DNA of 64,000 nt from Clusia tigrina. Its lineage: Eukaryota > Arthropoda > Insecta > Diptera > Clusiidae. The stretch lies in NCBI GenBank assembly GCA_920105625.2, contig OV050030.1, positions 179,990,315 to 180,054,314 on the forward strand. The letters are read 5' to 3'. This document shows positions 24,794-35,342 of the stretch, one piece after another. The position numbers and the translations under genes are program-made. Within the stretch, counting starts at the first letter, position 1. Every line of letters begins with the position of its first letter. Under the pieces are notes generated by a model. The model saw only the letters and a list, made by a program, of their open reading frames with translations. It searched no databases and was not told where the DNA came from.

Positions 24794-26240
24794 GTGGGTG
24801 ACCTATATTCCCTTACACTCGTGGGATTTTATATGGACCTAACAAATAAAAAACAAAAACCAAAAATAAACGATGAATCTGCTGGAGGGCAATCATCGTC
24901 GGTCATTGCGACCGAGCCAGCTGTTGGGTTGGAGAAGCTAACTTCGGTTGCGTGCAGAGTTGTTGGACGAGCACCTAACCAAATCACAACAACTTCTACG
25001 CTGGTAGGTGTTGTTGACCAACTATGCCCCGCATCAACACCTACGGTGTTGATTGTAGGTGCAAAGAATGAAACTTTTCGGGTTTCGATGCCACCACCAC
25101 AGAATCTTGAATCGGGTCATGAGTCAATGGACTCTTCTGACACTGATACACTGTGTGACCTCAGAGAAATCTCGGTGCACGGTTATTGGTTCAGACCTAA
25201 GCAATCTGAACTTAAAAGGAAACTTCATAAAAATGACGTCGGCAGAGAAGAGGACCTTCAAGCAAGCGATGACAAGTGGTCACTCTAGATAAAAGGCTCT
25301 AGAGATTGCTAAAAGGAGGTCCTCGGCGAAAAGGGCTCGCTCAGTAGAGTCACCAACAAAAACGCCATCTGTCAAAAAGACCAAAACGTCATCTTATGTA
25401 GGTAAGCCAACGTTCAGTCAGGTGGTTAGTATTATTCGGCTGGGAATTGTTCCGACCGATTTAGTAAGGGCGCCATTCTCAAAAGAACAGTTGGTTCTTA
25501 TCCTGTAGACCGTTATTGACGTGATGAAAGAAGTCAGCGACAATAACGAAAACCAGAATTTGAGGGCCTAGCACACAGAAACGGATGGTTACTGTTCCTA
25601 TGCTCAAACGAGAATACGGCAGCTTGGATGAGAAAACACATCGGCCTGATAAAATGGAAATGTTGTTTGGAGATAACACTCGTTGAGGAATCAAACTTTT
25701 CCAAAAACGTATGTGGTCAGAGGTTACTTCCCACAAAGCACCGAGCTCACCAAAGAAAAAGTTCTTGCGACCATTGGGGTGCAGAATGAAATGGCAGCCA
25801 AGAATTGTAAGGTGATCCAGAGGTCAACCGAAGGTGCGTCACTTCACCTGGTTATCGCGGCGGACGATGAATCACTGTCTAAACTGTCACAGTGCAAGGG
25901 GAAGATGGATACGTGCGTCTCATTTTAAAGAGCAACAAATGCGCAGAGAAAACCAGCGACAGCGCAAAAGAACAACCAACGCCGACACTCGGGAGCAGTG
26001 CTGAAGGGCATGCTGGGGACACAAGGTCCAACGAAGTGGAGGCCGACAAACCATCGACTAGCAGAGAACAACAACAACAAGAAAACGCGACCCCGCAGTA
26101 TGGCATGCGCCGAAAGCGCCTCAGCACCAAAAGCCAAAAGCCAAGAATACTGGGGGTCATAGGGACCACAAAAATAAGGTTCCTAGGAGGGCGAGGCTCC
26201 AGAAACTCGCTTCGGAAAGCTGCCGCAAATGAGAACTCTT
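24794..26240 (+). pseudogene. LINE ORF1 (plus copy), degenerate
   Basis: The first open stretch runs to 25,288 and holds a low-complexity region rich in S/T and acidic residues. After shifts and stops it continues with KRSSAKRARSVESPTKTPS, KPTFSQVV and then a globular part (QTFPKTYVVRGYFPQSTE...KVIQRSTEGASLHLVIAADD). That last part has the sequence style of the RNA-binding C-terminal domain found in fly LINE ORF1 proteins (DUF4780-like). The following acidic tail runs to the ORF2 start at about 26,229. ORF1 proteins bind the element's RNA. Confidence 0.55.
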
Positions 26241-26320
26241 AAAGTGCTACAGGCGAACTTGCACCATGCTAAAGGAGCATCGGCCACCCTGTGCAAGAGA
26301 TTCGCCACCGAAGACTTAAA
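26229..26320 (+). pseudogene. LINE ORF2 start: endonuclease N-terminus
   Basis: The frame opens MRTLKVLQANLHHAKGASAT and goes on to CKRFATEDL. This is the L-x-x-L-Q-x-N-L-x-x-x-K-x-A start of the APE-type endonuclease of R1/I/LOA LINEs, with the metal-binding Asn. It is cut at 26,320 by the minus-strand LINE. Confidence 0.65.
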
Positions 26321-26494
26321 TAGGTAGGTAGGTAGGAGTGGCCGCCCAGTTTGCCAAAAGCACACTTGAGCACACATAATGGCCCATTGTGATACCACGG
26401 TGTGGCGCCGTTCAAGCACTGACTAAAAAGTTCCCATACTTGGGATGGTGATAATCAGCGAAAGGACAGCGCCTGGAAAGGCACGACTCCCCCG

Positions 26495-27747
26495 TCATGT
26501 TTCAGGAAACCATCCTGATACTTTGATGAACCTGGCAATGTCCTTAACATTAATGGATGACAGCTCTGTGAGGTTTGTAAGAAATGGGGCACCAAAGGTG
26601 CGAATTCTTCTTCTGCTCAAGGATGGGCAGTGGCATAAGAGGTGGAAAACCGTCTCGTCCTCTTCCTCGAAGCCACAGCCTCGGCAAAACTCATTTGAGG
26701 GTAGGCCCAGTCTTTCTGCGTGCTGTCCCATTATGCAGTGGCCGGTCAAAACCGACACAGTTGTCGACAGTGATACGCGATCAAGTCGAAGAAGTTGATT
26801 GGTTCTGTTTTTGTCCATTCTTGCCCAAGTTAGTCTAGCCGTGTGGCAGGTTTCCTCGTTAGCCCAGGATTTGTAGGCGTCAGCCAGATATTTCCGCTTG
26901 ATTTCGAGCTTGGCTGTTGCCAGTGGAATGCCGATGTTTACGGAAGGGTGAATGTCATGCCTTACCGTGCCTACCTTGGCAAGCTAGTTCGCCTGGCAGT
27001 TTCCTGGGATTTCGCTATGTCCGGAAACCCAGCCTATGTGCACCCGAGAGTAACTTGCGAGCTCATTTAAAGATGTTCGACATTCATGAACTAGTGTTGA
27101 TGTGGCCGTGGAGCCAAAAAGAGATTTAATGGCGGCCTGGGTGTCTGAGAAGATAGATACGTCAACTGCGTCGATATCACTACTCAGCATCCATTTGGCT
27201 GCGTGGTAAATGGCCATGACCTCAGCTTGAAACACGCTGCAATGGTCTGGGAGACGTAGGGAGATGTTTAAGTCCAGCTTGTCGGAATAAATACCGCTGC
27301 CGACTGCACCTCCAAGCTTCGAACCGTCGATGTAGATTTCGACGGTTTCACCGACGATTAGCTTTTTCGACTTGGAATAGTGAGGTCGAATTCCCTGTTC
27401 AAATCGGGATAGACCGACATATAATCGATAAAGTTGGGGACAGGTGGATCCTGATTCAGAATTGAAGCATGGCCTGTCAGGGTTATGCGCCAGTGCGAAA
27501 GAGCATTAAGTCTAATCGCTGTCAGCTTGGCTTGTTGCTTAACCAGGATCCCCGAGGGGAGCCAGTGCAGCATGGCAAAAAGGGCTTTCGTAGGTGTGCT
27601 ACGAAGAGCGCCAGTGATCAGTAGAGCAATGGATCTTCTGATTTTATAAAGGGGTTTGATATTACAGGCTTTTTCGAGAGCTTGCCACCAGAAGACCGAC
27701 CCGTATAACAGGTTTGGTTCAACGATGGCCGTGTAGAGCCAGAGCAC
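26495..27747 (-). pseudogene. LINE RNase H and C-terminal region (minus copy)
   Basis: After the RT thumb (LLYGSVFWWQALEKA and RRSIALLITGALRSTPT) an RNase H domain follows: ETVEIYIDGSKLGG, SVFQAEVMAIYHAA, VSIFSDTQAAI and VHIGWVSGHSEIPGN. These supply the D-E-D-H catalytic set, with IPGN in place of IEGN. The C-terminus has LTGHCIMGQHAERLGL and CRGCGFEEEDETVFHLLC, the cysteine/histidine cluster typical of R1/I/LOA elements. Frames shift near 27,350 and 26,980. Confidence 0.75.
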
Positions 27748-27759
27748 GACTCGAGGCCG

Positions 27760-29249
27760 AAGTCATCGTGCACCAACTGCTCTTTTACAGCAGTATATAG
27801 CGCATGTTGCCTTACGTGCCCTCTCAGCTAGATTGGCTTTCCAATTAAGCTTTGGCTCGAGAATCAGGCCTAAGTACTTAACGTGTGTGCTCAAAGAGAG
27901 CGGAGTGCCGTTTAGGCATTGTAAACTTTGGAATTTTGTACTTCCTAGTGAAAAGCATAGTCTCGGTTTTGGATGGGTTAACCCCAAGTTCGAATTCGCG
28001 ACACCAGTTCGACACAATAGAGAGTGAATAGTTAAGTTTTTCGGAAAGTGATTTTGCATCCAGTAGATTCAAATCTCACCAGTAGTGTGTTAACTGGCAG
28101 GTTCCAGAGGAGGGGTGATAAAACACCCCCTTGTGGCGTGCCCCTGTTAACCACCCTCCTGGATTGGGCACTGCCGATCGTGGAAGTGATGATCCTAGAT
28201 TTTAGTAGAAGCTCTATAAATTTAAGAAAACCTGAATTCAGGTTAAGGTTATAGAGTGCCGAAATGACAGCGTTGGGGTATACATTGTTGAATGCTCCCT
28301 CGATGTCCAAAAATATGGCAAGTGGGAATTCCAAAAATATGGCAAGTGGGAAATGACAGAATGAAATGCTGTTTCAACCGATTTGCCTTTAGAATAAGCG
28401 TGTTGAGATACAGAGAGAAGAGAAGGGTTGATCGATGTCCTAATATGTAGGTCAAGAGGTCTTTCTAGAACCTTAAGAAGGAAGGATGTTAGACTTATGG
28501 GTCTGTAATCCTTAGGTTTGGTGTGTGAGGCCTTCCCAACTTTTGGGATGAAGACGACCCGAGCCGTGCGCCAGCGAAAGTTAATATATTGCAATCTGAG
28601 GCTTGCATTATATATTTGTAGCAGCCATGGAAGGAAAATCTCTTCCCCATTTTGGATACCGGCAGGAATGATGCCGTCCGGTCCGGGGGACTTGTATGGC
28701 TTAAAAGCTTGAATGGACCACTCAAGGTGACTTTTTGTCACTTGGAATGTGGGGAGGCTATCATGGGAAACCTGCTCCACCTGGAGTGCTTGATCCGCTG
28801 AGGCTAAACTCCCTGGGAAGTGAGTGTCTAGCAGGGGTTTCGGCGCTTGAGTGAGTCCAGCTGCCATCTGGTTTTTGGATACAGTCAAGGGCTTTGTTAG
28901 AGGAGTGGAGAATTTTACGAAGACGGCTAGCCTCGGACGTCGATTGAATGTTTTCGCAAAATTTTCTCCATGACGCTCGTTTACCTCGCCTAATGGCGTA
29001 TTTAAACTATTTTTGTTTATTTTTGAAAGGGGCCCAATCAGCTGTAACTTTAGCTTTCTTGAAAAGCATTCTACAAGTTTTGCGAATACTTGCAATTTTC
29101 GAGTTCCACCACGTAGGTTTAGGTTTGCCCAGTGATTCGGGAGTGATGCAAGAAATATGAGTGGCTTTTTTAAAAGCTGTGGTTAGATCGTCGACCGCCC
29201 GATCAATGTCGGGACAGTTGTGGATAATGGGGGAGTCGTTGCGAAGCAT
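27760..29249 (-). pseudogene. LINE reverse transcriptase (minus copy), YADD lost
   Basis: A connector KPTWWNSKIASIRKTCR leads into YKSPGPDGIIPAGIQ, FIPKVGKASHTKPKDYRPIS and LTSFLLKVLERPLD. Motif A is AIFLDIEGAFNNV, followed by GTPQGGVLSPLLWNLPVNTL. The text then jumps from RFESTGCK straight to the LS-K-LNYSLSIVSNWC-type helix after the active site. The YADD block that should lie between is deleted. A 24-base tandem duplication (28,307-28,354) sits just upstream of motif A. SLSTHVKYLGLILEPKLNW closes the domain. Confidence 0.75.
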
Positions 29250-29291
29250 GACCCCAGTTTGAGCCGGAAAATAGGCCAGATCGTGTTTTTT

Positions 29292-29891
29292 CTATTGATG
29301 TGGTTTAAGAGATTCTGTATTGCCTGTAGTCTCCCTCGAGTCAATGTCAAAGGTGATATAGCAGTGGTCCGAAAAGGAGCATTCCTGTGAGACGAACCAA
29401 TTGCTTATCATGTTGGAGTAGTTATCGCTGACGAGGGTGATGTCAAGCACTTCCTTCCTGACGGATGTAAGGAAGGTCGGTTCATTTCCCCCGTTAGCAA
29501 TGATAAAGTCGATCATTTGTGCCGGAGCGCCAAAAACCAACTTCTCCTCTTCGCACATCGGAGAGATGTATCCACCAGCCGCATCCGTGTCCATGTGGTC
29601 GAAGAATTCTCCGACCAGTTCGGAAGTTGAGAAGCGGTTGCTTCTGGTTGTAACGGAGCACATACTCTCATTGTCACTACCCGGCAAAGGGGTGAGAGCC
29701 GGGCCCGAGCAGCTAGGCTCATTGGCAGTGGATTGTGGGACAGCACCAGCTGGGGGAGGCTGTTGGGGGGCTTGGGAATCGCACTTATAGATGCGGAGAG
29801 TGATGGCTCCAAAGCCATAGTTAATCACCCCCTCGCGGGAGTTGATGGGAACAAGAGATTGCTCGTTCAAAATGATGGTGACCTCACGCAA
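29292..29891 (-). pseudogene. ORF1 tail fused to endonuclease C-terminus
   Basis: One 199-codon frame begins with the end of ORF1, passes a proline/serine-rich spacer with SDNESMCSVTTRSNRF, and ends in the last third of an APE-type endonuclease. MIDFIIANGGNEPTF, VRKEVLDITLVSD and SFSDHCYITFDI are visible, with the SDH catalytic triad element. The endonuclease N-terminal two thirds are missing, so ORF1 and ORF2 are joined by a deletion and not by design. Confidence 0.7.
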
Positions 29892-29899
29892 AGTGCCTT

Positions 29900-30891
29900 T
29901 GGCGTCACTAACTTTCGCGAAATTCCAGCCATCGGTAATGCTGAGCTTGAGGATATTTTAGATTGCCCCAGGCTCAGAGGGCTCGGCAGGAAGCAATGTT
30001 TTGGATCGAGGGCGTTGGGGAACCTGGTCCAAAGGTACAGCATTGAGCCGGCCAGATCTCATTGATCGCTACCTTATATAGATCCGCCGAGCGTTGGTCT
30101 GAGCAAGATATGATCTTAATATGTCCTTGATACCACCTTGCCTCATGGCAGCTGAGTGAAGGACCAGGGTTGAGGGACATAACCTCAACGAAAATTGGTA
30201 ACAGTGCCATTTCGACCTGTCTCCAATTGGCAGGAGTAATGGTCCCATTGGCATTGGCAAAGTCGACCACAGCCCCTTTCACATTCTCACTAAGCGGTTT
30301 CGAGAGCTTAGGTTTGGGGGTAGTCAGCCTTACGCTCTTGGGGTTACCGGCTGATTATGCAGTGGAGGAGTGGACACGCACATCAGCGTGTGCTTTGGCC
30401 CACTCAAGCTTGCCCTTGTCGTATTCTGACAGTTGAGAGGGTTCTGTAGCGTTGAGCCTCGTCAAAATACGGTTAGCCGCTCTACGCGTCCTGTACGCCC
30501 TTGAACTCGGGTTCACGTTGGTAGTTGCACCTGAAGGAGGAGCGGTACGGGGAGCAGTTTCCATCGACTTGTGAGGAAATATCGAGGCATTTGCTGAAGA
30601 GGGCTTAGGCGCAGCGACTGCTGCTGGTTTGTGAGTCAATACCTTCGCAGCCGCTGAAGAGCCTGGGGACAGCGAAGAGCACTTGGGTGGCGTATTAGCC
30701 GAAGCTGTGGTGCTTGTTGAAGGGGCAGTGCTTATGCTGCTTATCTTCGAACCAAGGGCGGGGATGTTGCCTTGTGGGCATTTGCCTAGCCAGGGTTTTG
30801 CGTGTCCCTGAGGGGATATGCTCGAAAATTTTGTTTGTGTTTGTGTTTGTGTTTTTATTTTTTGTTGTGTCCATGCAAGAAGGGTCCCCAC
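29900..30891 (-). pseudogene. LINE ORF1 (minus copy)
   Basis: Minus-strand frames show a threonine/glutamine then serine/proline/alanine-rich region (KTQTQTQTKFSS...), then a basic helix RAYRTRRAANRILTRLN. After a shift comes a globular part with WRQVEMALLPIFVEVM and HEARWYQGHIKIISCSDQRS, the core of a DUF4780-like ORF1 domain. The domain's end (INSREGVINYGFGAITLRI) lies in the next frame, shared with the endonuclease fragment. No CCHC knuckle is visible. Two or more frameshifts disable it. Confidence 0.6.
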
Positions 30892-30899
30892 TCAAAGCC

Positions 30900-31430
30900 G
30901 CTATCTCAGTCGGAACGTGTGGTCAATAAATATGGTCCCATGGTGATCGGTGCAAGCAGGGAGGCCATGCGAGGGTTGGCACAAGCACTTATGGGGTCAA
31001 GTGCTCAGAGCCAGACCAGTGCTAATCGGGAGTTCCACTCAACTGAACCCACACCACCGACTTAACTGTAACAGACGTCGAACGTACTTTGAGGCCTGCC
31101 AAGGTTTTAACGGAACGGAGGCAGATGCAACCTTAGACTGGAGCCGTTCACACTCAAGTTTCACCTTGGTGCTACCGTGACAAAAGACAGCTAGGTCCAG
31201 AAAATGACAGCTACCAGCCTAGGGCAATCAGAATAGTTAGATTGCTCTAAAGAGAAGTCCGGGGACGAAGGATGGGGGTCGTGCCAATTGGTGCTACTGA
31301 ACTCCCGTGCAAGAACACAGCAGCACCTGGGGGAGTGTAGACCATTTAGCGTAACCCAGGGTGCACCGCGTAGAGGCGATCTACATTACACCCCCGCCGA
31401 AGACCTATCCATGGGACTGTTGGGTGGGTT
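30900..31430 (-). other. 5' UTR region of the minus-strand LINE
   Basis: Without open frames of note and GC-richer than the surrounding DNA. It lies upstream of ORF1 on the minus strand and ends where plus-strand RT text resumes. Confidence 0.5.
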
Positions 31431-33078
31431 AAAACGATGTTAAAAAGCAGAGAAATTAGCTCATCTCTGGGAGACGAGGTCTAATCAGTCAAGGCAATGA
31501 AAGGCTGTCCCCAAGGCGGTGTGTTGTCACCCCTTCTATGGTCTTTAGTTATTGACGATCTCTTAGTCAAACTACAAGGGTTAGGCTTCGAGGCAATTGG
31601 ATATGCTGACGATCTTGCTGTCATTATTAGTGGCAAATTTTAAAGAACAATATCCGACATTATGAATCAGGCTCTAGCCTTCAACTCAGAATGGTATCGC
31701 GCAGAGGGGTTATGCATGAATCCTAGCAAAACCATTCTCGTTCCTTTTACAAACAGATTAAAATTGAACCTTGGTACAACAGCTGTTGAGGGAATCAATA
31801 TAGAATATTCCGATGAGGTCAAATATCTAGGTGTAGTTCTGGATAGGGGACTGAATTGGAACTCTCACCTACACTCGGTGATAAACAAAGCCACAAGAGC
31901 AATGTCGGCATGTCGAAGCCTCTTTGGTAGAACATGGAGTCTAGACTAAAAGATGATACACTGGATGTATGTAAAAGAATCTGGTAAGAAAATACTTACA
32001 AGATTTCAAAGGCAGGCTTGCGTGGCAATCACCGGTGCCATGCGAAACTGCCCATGCGAAACCGCTTCTATTGAGGCCATAATAGGACTATCCCCGCTTC
32101 ACGCTTTCGTGAAAATATGTGCTGCTAGAAGCGCATTAAAGATGAAGATATTGACTAGACAAGAACCTCATGACTATGGTCATTTCAATATTGTAAATAA
32201 CATAACAGATCAAAACATAATCTGCTCAATAACGGACTGACTATATGATTCCAAAACGACAGCTTGATCGCAATTTTGAGATTTTTATCTCAGACCGTGA
32301 TGAATGGGACATAGGAGGACCTTGGGTCGACCCTAGAAGTCTAGAATGGTTCACAGACGGTTCAAAAACAAACACCGGTGTCGGTGCAGGGGTCTATGGA
32401 CAAAATACCAAAATCTCAGAATCAATGGGCAGGTGCTCTAGCGTCTTCCAGGCTGAAATTCAAGCAATCTCAATCTGTGCGAGGACAAACCTGAAAACGG
32501 GTATCAGGGTCGCAAACATAGCTATCTATTCAGATAGTCAAGCTGCATTACAGGCATTAGCTTCATATTCTTTAGAATCGAAACTGGTGGAAGAATGCTT
32601 CAACAACCTACAATCTCTAGGGGCAACAAATAAGGTTGCAAATTTGCTGGGTCGCGGGTCACTTGGGGATTGAAGGCAATGAAATTGCTGACGAGCTAGC
32701 TAGGGCCGCTTCCGCAGCAAGCCTCATAGCTAAATCCAGGGTAGATAACTGGGAACATAGCCACAGAATGTCACACTGGGGGGGGATAGAGGCGCTTCGC
32801 CAAGCCAAAAGACTGGTAAGGCCATTCACCTACAATAAAGAATTGCGAAATATGTGCAAAGCAGACATAGGAAAAATAGTAGGTTTTCTATCAGGTCATT
32901 ATTACCTGAAATATCACCTGACTAAAATCCACATTCTTGATGATACGGATGCCGGGTCTGTCTAGAAGAAGATGAAACCACGGAACACATACTGTGCGAC
33001 TGCTTTGCATTGGCAAGAACCAGAATGAATATATTCCACCGCGACCAGTTGGCTCTGGAAGAATTAAAGAATGCTCCG
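31431..33078 (+). pseudogene. LINE ORF2, RT palm to C-terminus (plus copy)
   Basis: The plus-strand LINE resumes with MLKSREISSSL, GCPQGGVLSPLLWS and GYADDLAVII, so motif C is intact here, unlike in the nested copy. YLGVVLDRGLNWNSHL and FQRQACVAITGAMR follow. RNase H then shows EWFTDGSKTNTGVGAG, SVFQAEIQAI, IYSDSQAALQAL and WVAGHLGIEGNEIADELAR. The C-terminal part ends TEHILCDCFALARTRM. It is broken by stops near 31,642, 31,950 and 32,238 and a shift near 32,640. The element lacks its 3' end, and gypsy protease text follows from about 33,080. Confidence 0.8.
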
Positions 33079-33079
33079 G

Positions 33080-33750
33080 TTATGGACAAAAAATTACATT
33101 GTTAATAGACACAGTTGTAGACATCTCATTATATAAAATAAATAATAAATGAGCAAACCACGAATACTTTCCTGATGACAGATGCAAATTAACGGGCATA
33201 ACAAATGAGGAGGTATATTGTGAAGGACAAATAGAACTACAATTAGAAATAGGAGAAGCATCTTGTAACCACCATTTAAAATTAGTAAACAAAACGTTCC
33301 CAATAGAAACAGATGGCATTCTAGATGCGGGATTTTTTTGTAAGGCAAAATCGATTATGAAACATTTACAATTTCCGCGTACGTAAACAAACAAACAATA
33401 ATTATACCCATGCAAACTAAATCCCATGATACACAAAAAATAAAAATACCAGCAAGAACTGAAATAATTCAAGCTTTAAAACTGAACATAAACGAAGATA
33501 AGATAATTCTAAATAAAGAACTAAAAGAAGGCATATATCTGAGCAATTCCATAGCACCCAAAAGTGGTATAACCCACATAAAGATTCTAAATACAACAAG
33601 CAAAGAGGTAATTTTAGACGGCATACAAATTGAAACTGACTCACTAAAAAATTATGACATATTAAAGTACAGTACGCAGGATAATTACAATGAAAACAGA
33701 CTACACAAAATCATTGAAACCTTAAATTTTAATGCACAGACGAAATGAGA
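33080..33750 (+). pseudogene. Gypsy protease and pol N-terminal region
   Basis: The text resumes with ITLLIDTVVDISLY, where an active retropepsin has LIDTGAD; the glycine next to the catalytic Asp is changed. A pepsin-like stretch follows in another frame (FPIETDGILDAGFFCKAKS with the I-x-G-x-D-x-L pattern). Then comes a long open frame to 33,748 containing IKIPARTEIIQALKLN and THIKILNTTSKEVIL, the linker domain typical of 412/mdg1-group pol between protease and RT. The breaks make it non-functional. Confidence 0.7.
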
Positions 33751-33839
33751 AAAACACAACTCATAAACATCCTAAGACAATACCAAGAAGTTTTTCATTT
33801 TCAATTTTTACACACAAAACATAACGACACATGACAACA

Positions 33840-34783
33840 CCCTCGTTTACATTAAAAACTACAGACTGCCACAGACACACACAGAAATTGTGAATGAACA
33901 GGTAAAGAAAATGCTACAGGAGGATATCATTGAACCTTCAGTCAGCCCATATAATGCTCCACTCCTTTTGGTTCCTAAAAAGAGCACTATTGACAAAAAG
34001 AAATGGATACTTGTAGTGGATTTTAGAAAACTGAATGACAAAATGGTAAATGATAAATTCCCGCTAACTCCATTAGAAGACATTCTAGACAAGTTAGGCA
34101 GAGCAAAATGGTTTTCAACCTTCAAATAAGACCAGTTCATTTCATCAAATACAACTAGAAAAACAAACACGACCACATCTACTGGACACTACTAATTTAG
34201 AAGACTACCTTTCAGACTCAAAATTTCATCCAACAGCTTTCAGAGAATGTTAACAATAGCACTTTCAGGACTTGATTCAGAAGCATTCTTTTATGTAGAT
34301 GACATAATCATCTATGGATGCAGTCTAAACCACCATAACCAAAATCTGATCAAAGTACTAGACAGACTAAAACAACACAACTTTAAATTAAACGCAGCAA
34401 AATGCAATTTTCTAAGACCAGAAGTCGTATATTTAGGACATTTGATTACACAAGACGGAGTTAAAACTGACCCAGCAAAATACGAGACTGTTAAAAATTA
34501 CCCACAACCAAAAAACGCAGACGAAGTAAGAAGATTCGTTGCATTCTGCAACTACTATAGAATATTCATACCAGAATTTGCAGATATTGCAAAATGTTTA
34601 AACTCCTTACTAAAGAAATCAGCCAAATTTGTATGGGCAGATGAATGCCAAAAATCTTTTGAAACTCTTAAACTAAAATTAATAAACCCACCACTATTGC
34701 AATACCCAAATTTTGATAAACGCTTCATATTAACTACAGATGCATCGAATTATGAACTTGCACTCAACTCCCAAATACGCTAG
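33840..34783 (+). pseudogene. Gypsy reverse transcriptase, truncated in RNase H
   Basis: Two frames give VNEQVKKMLQEDIIEPSVSP, then APLLLVPKKS and WILVVDFRKLNDKMVNDKFP. After a damaged stretch around 34,130-34,250 (motif A lost to a shift) comes FFYVDDIIIYG with the YVDD box. KFNFL-type HNFKLNAAKCNFLR, VYLGHLITQDGVKTDPAK and RRFVAFCNYYRIFI follow. The start of RNase H (ILTTDASNYEL) runs into LTR sequence at about 34,757. The rest of RNase H and the whole integrase are deleted. Confidence 0.8.
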
Positions 34784-35342
34784 ATACGCACATTTGATGG
34801 TGCATTGACATGCGCTGACTATATTGCAGCGTCGTATGCATATTGGATAGTGCAGTCACCTTATCCTTGCACTTGCACTCAAATTCAATAATATAAACAA
34901 AGACGATGATTCGTCAATGAATAATATCGGTAATCCGATATTTGAGATTAATTTTGGGAATATGATTTGTAACTAGTAGAAATAAAATAGGTATATTTTA
35001 TGTTACATAGAATAAGATAACAATATATTTTAAATGATATAAAAGAGCCAGTGAGCCACTAAATAAACCATAGTTAATCTGAGCTTCTAAATCTGCAATA
35101 CTGCATTCGACTTTTCTGTTTTCTCTCGGTGCTCTTGACTAGGTTTGGTCAAGAACAGCCCTAAACAATAGTGTAACAAACGGCAAACTCTGCCGGTTAC
35201 GAACTTTGCTCTAGGGCGTAATCCGCTTTGCGTTAGATATATTTCTGAACCACAGCATTCTTTTGCATTCATACACTGTATGGAATCTGCAATCAACACA
35301 TAAGCCGATCCTGCAAGGCCAACGTTTCAAAACAACCCTACA
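34757..35342 (+). repeat. 3' LTR of the gypsy element, 5'-truncated
   Basis: It matches 21,905-22,470 and ends CCCTACA followed by CATT. About 87 bases are missing at its start, where it joins the RNase H coding sequence; ACTTGCACTCAA-like text at both sides suggests a microhomology deletion. Its last 140 bases recur at 37,262-37,403 in the next tandem unit. Confidence 0.8.

Larger units (their letters stand above)
24541..26320 (+). mobile_element. R1/I/LOA-type LINE, 5' part
   Basis: A plus-strand LINE begins inside gypsy gag with a 5' UTR-like stretch (GC-richer than its surroundings) and runs through ORF1 to the first residues of the endonuclease. It is then interrupted by an opposite-strand LINE at 26,321 and picked up again near 31,431 in the RT. 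The sequence between (most of the endonuclease and the RT fingers) is lost, so the insertion came with a deletion or rearrangement. Confidence 0.7.
26321..31430 (-). mobile_element. R1/I/LOA-type LINE inserted on the minus strand
   Basis: An almost full-length but degenerate LINE in reverse orientation. Its 3' end is the (TACC)n tail at 26,321-26,336 (seen as TAGG repeats on the plus strand). Its 5' UTR lies at about 30,900-31,430. ORF1, endonuclease C-terminus, RT, RNase H and the C-terminal cysteine region follow in order. The flanks share only a short TTAAA, so no clear target duplication is seen. Confidence 0.75.
21818..35342 (+). mobile_element. 412/mdg1-type gypsy LTR retrotransposon, nested and deleted
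   Basis: A Ty3/gypsy-class element. The 5' LTR starts TGTAGTTT and ends CCCTACA, giving TGTAG/CTACA ends as in the 412/mdg1 group. A TGGCGATCCTGC primer site follows at once. Gag, protease and RT parts lie in order on the plus strand. About 8.5 kb of LINE sequence is inserted between gag and protease. The end of RNase H, all of integrase and the first part of the 3' LTR are deleted, with the pol text running straight into the LTR at about 34,757. The four flanking bases are CAAT on the left and CATT on the right, a plausible one-mismatch target duplication. Confidence 0.8.
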
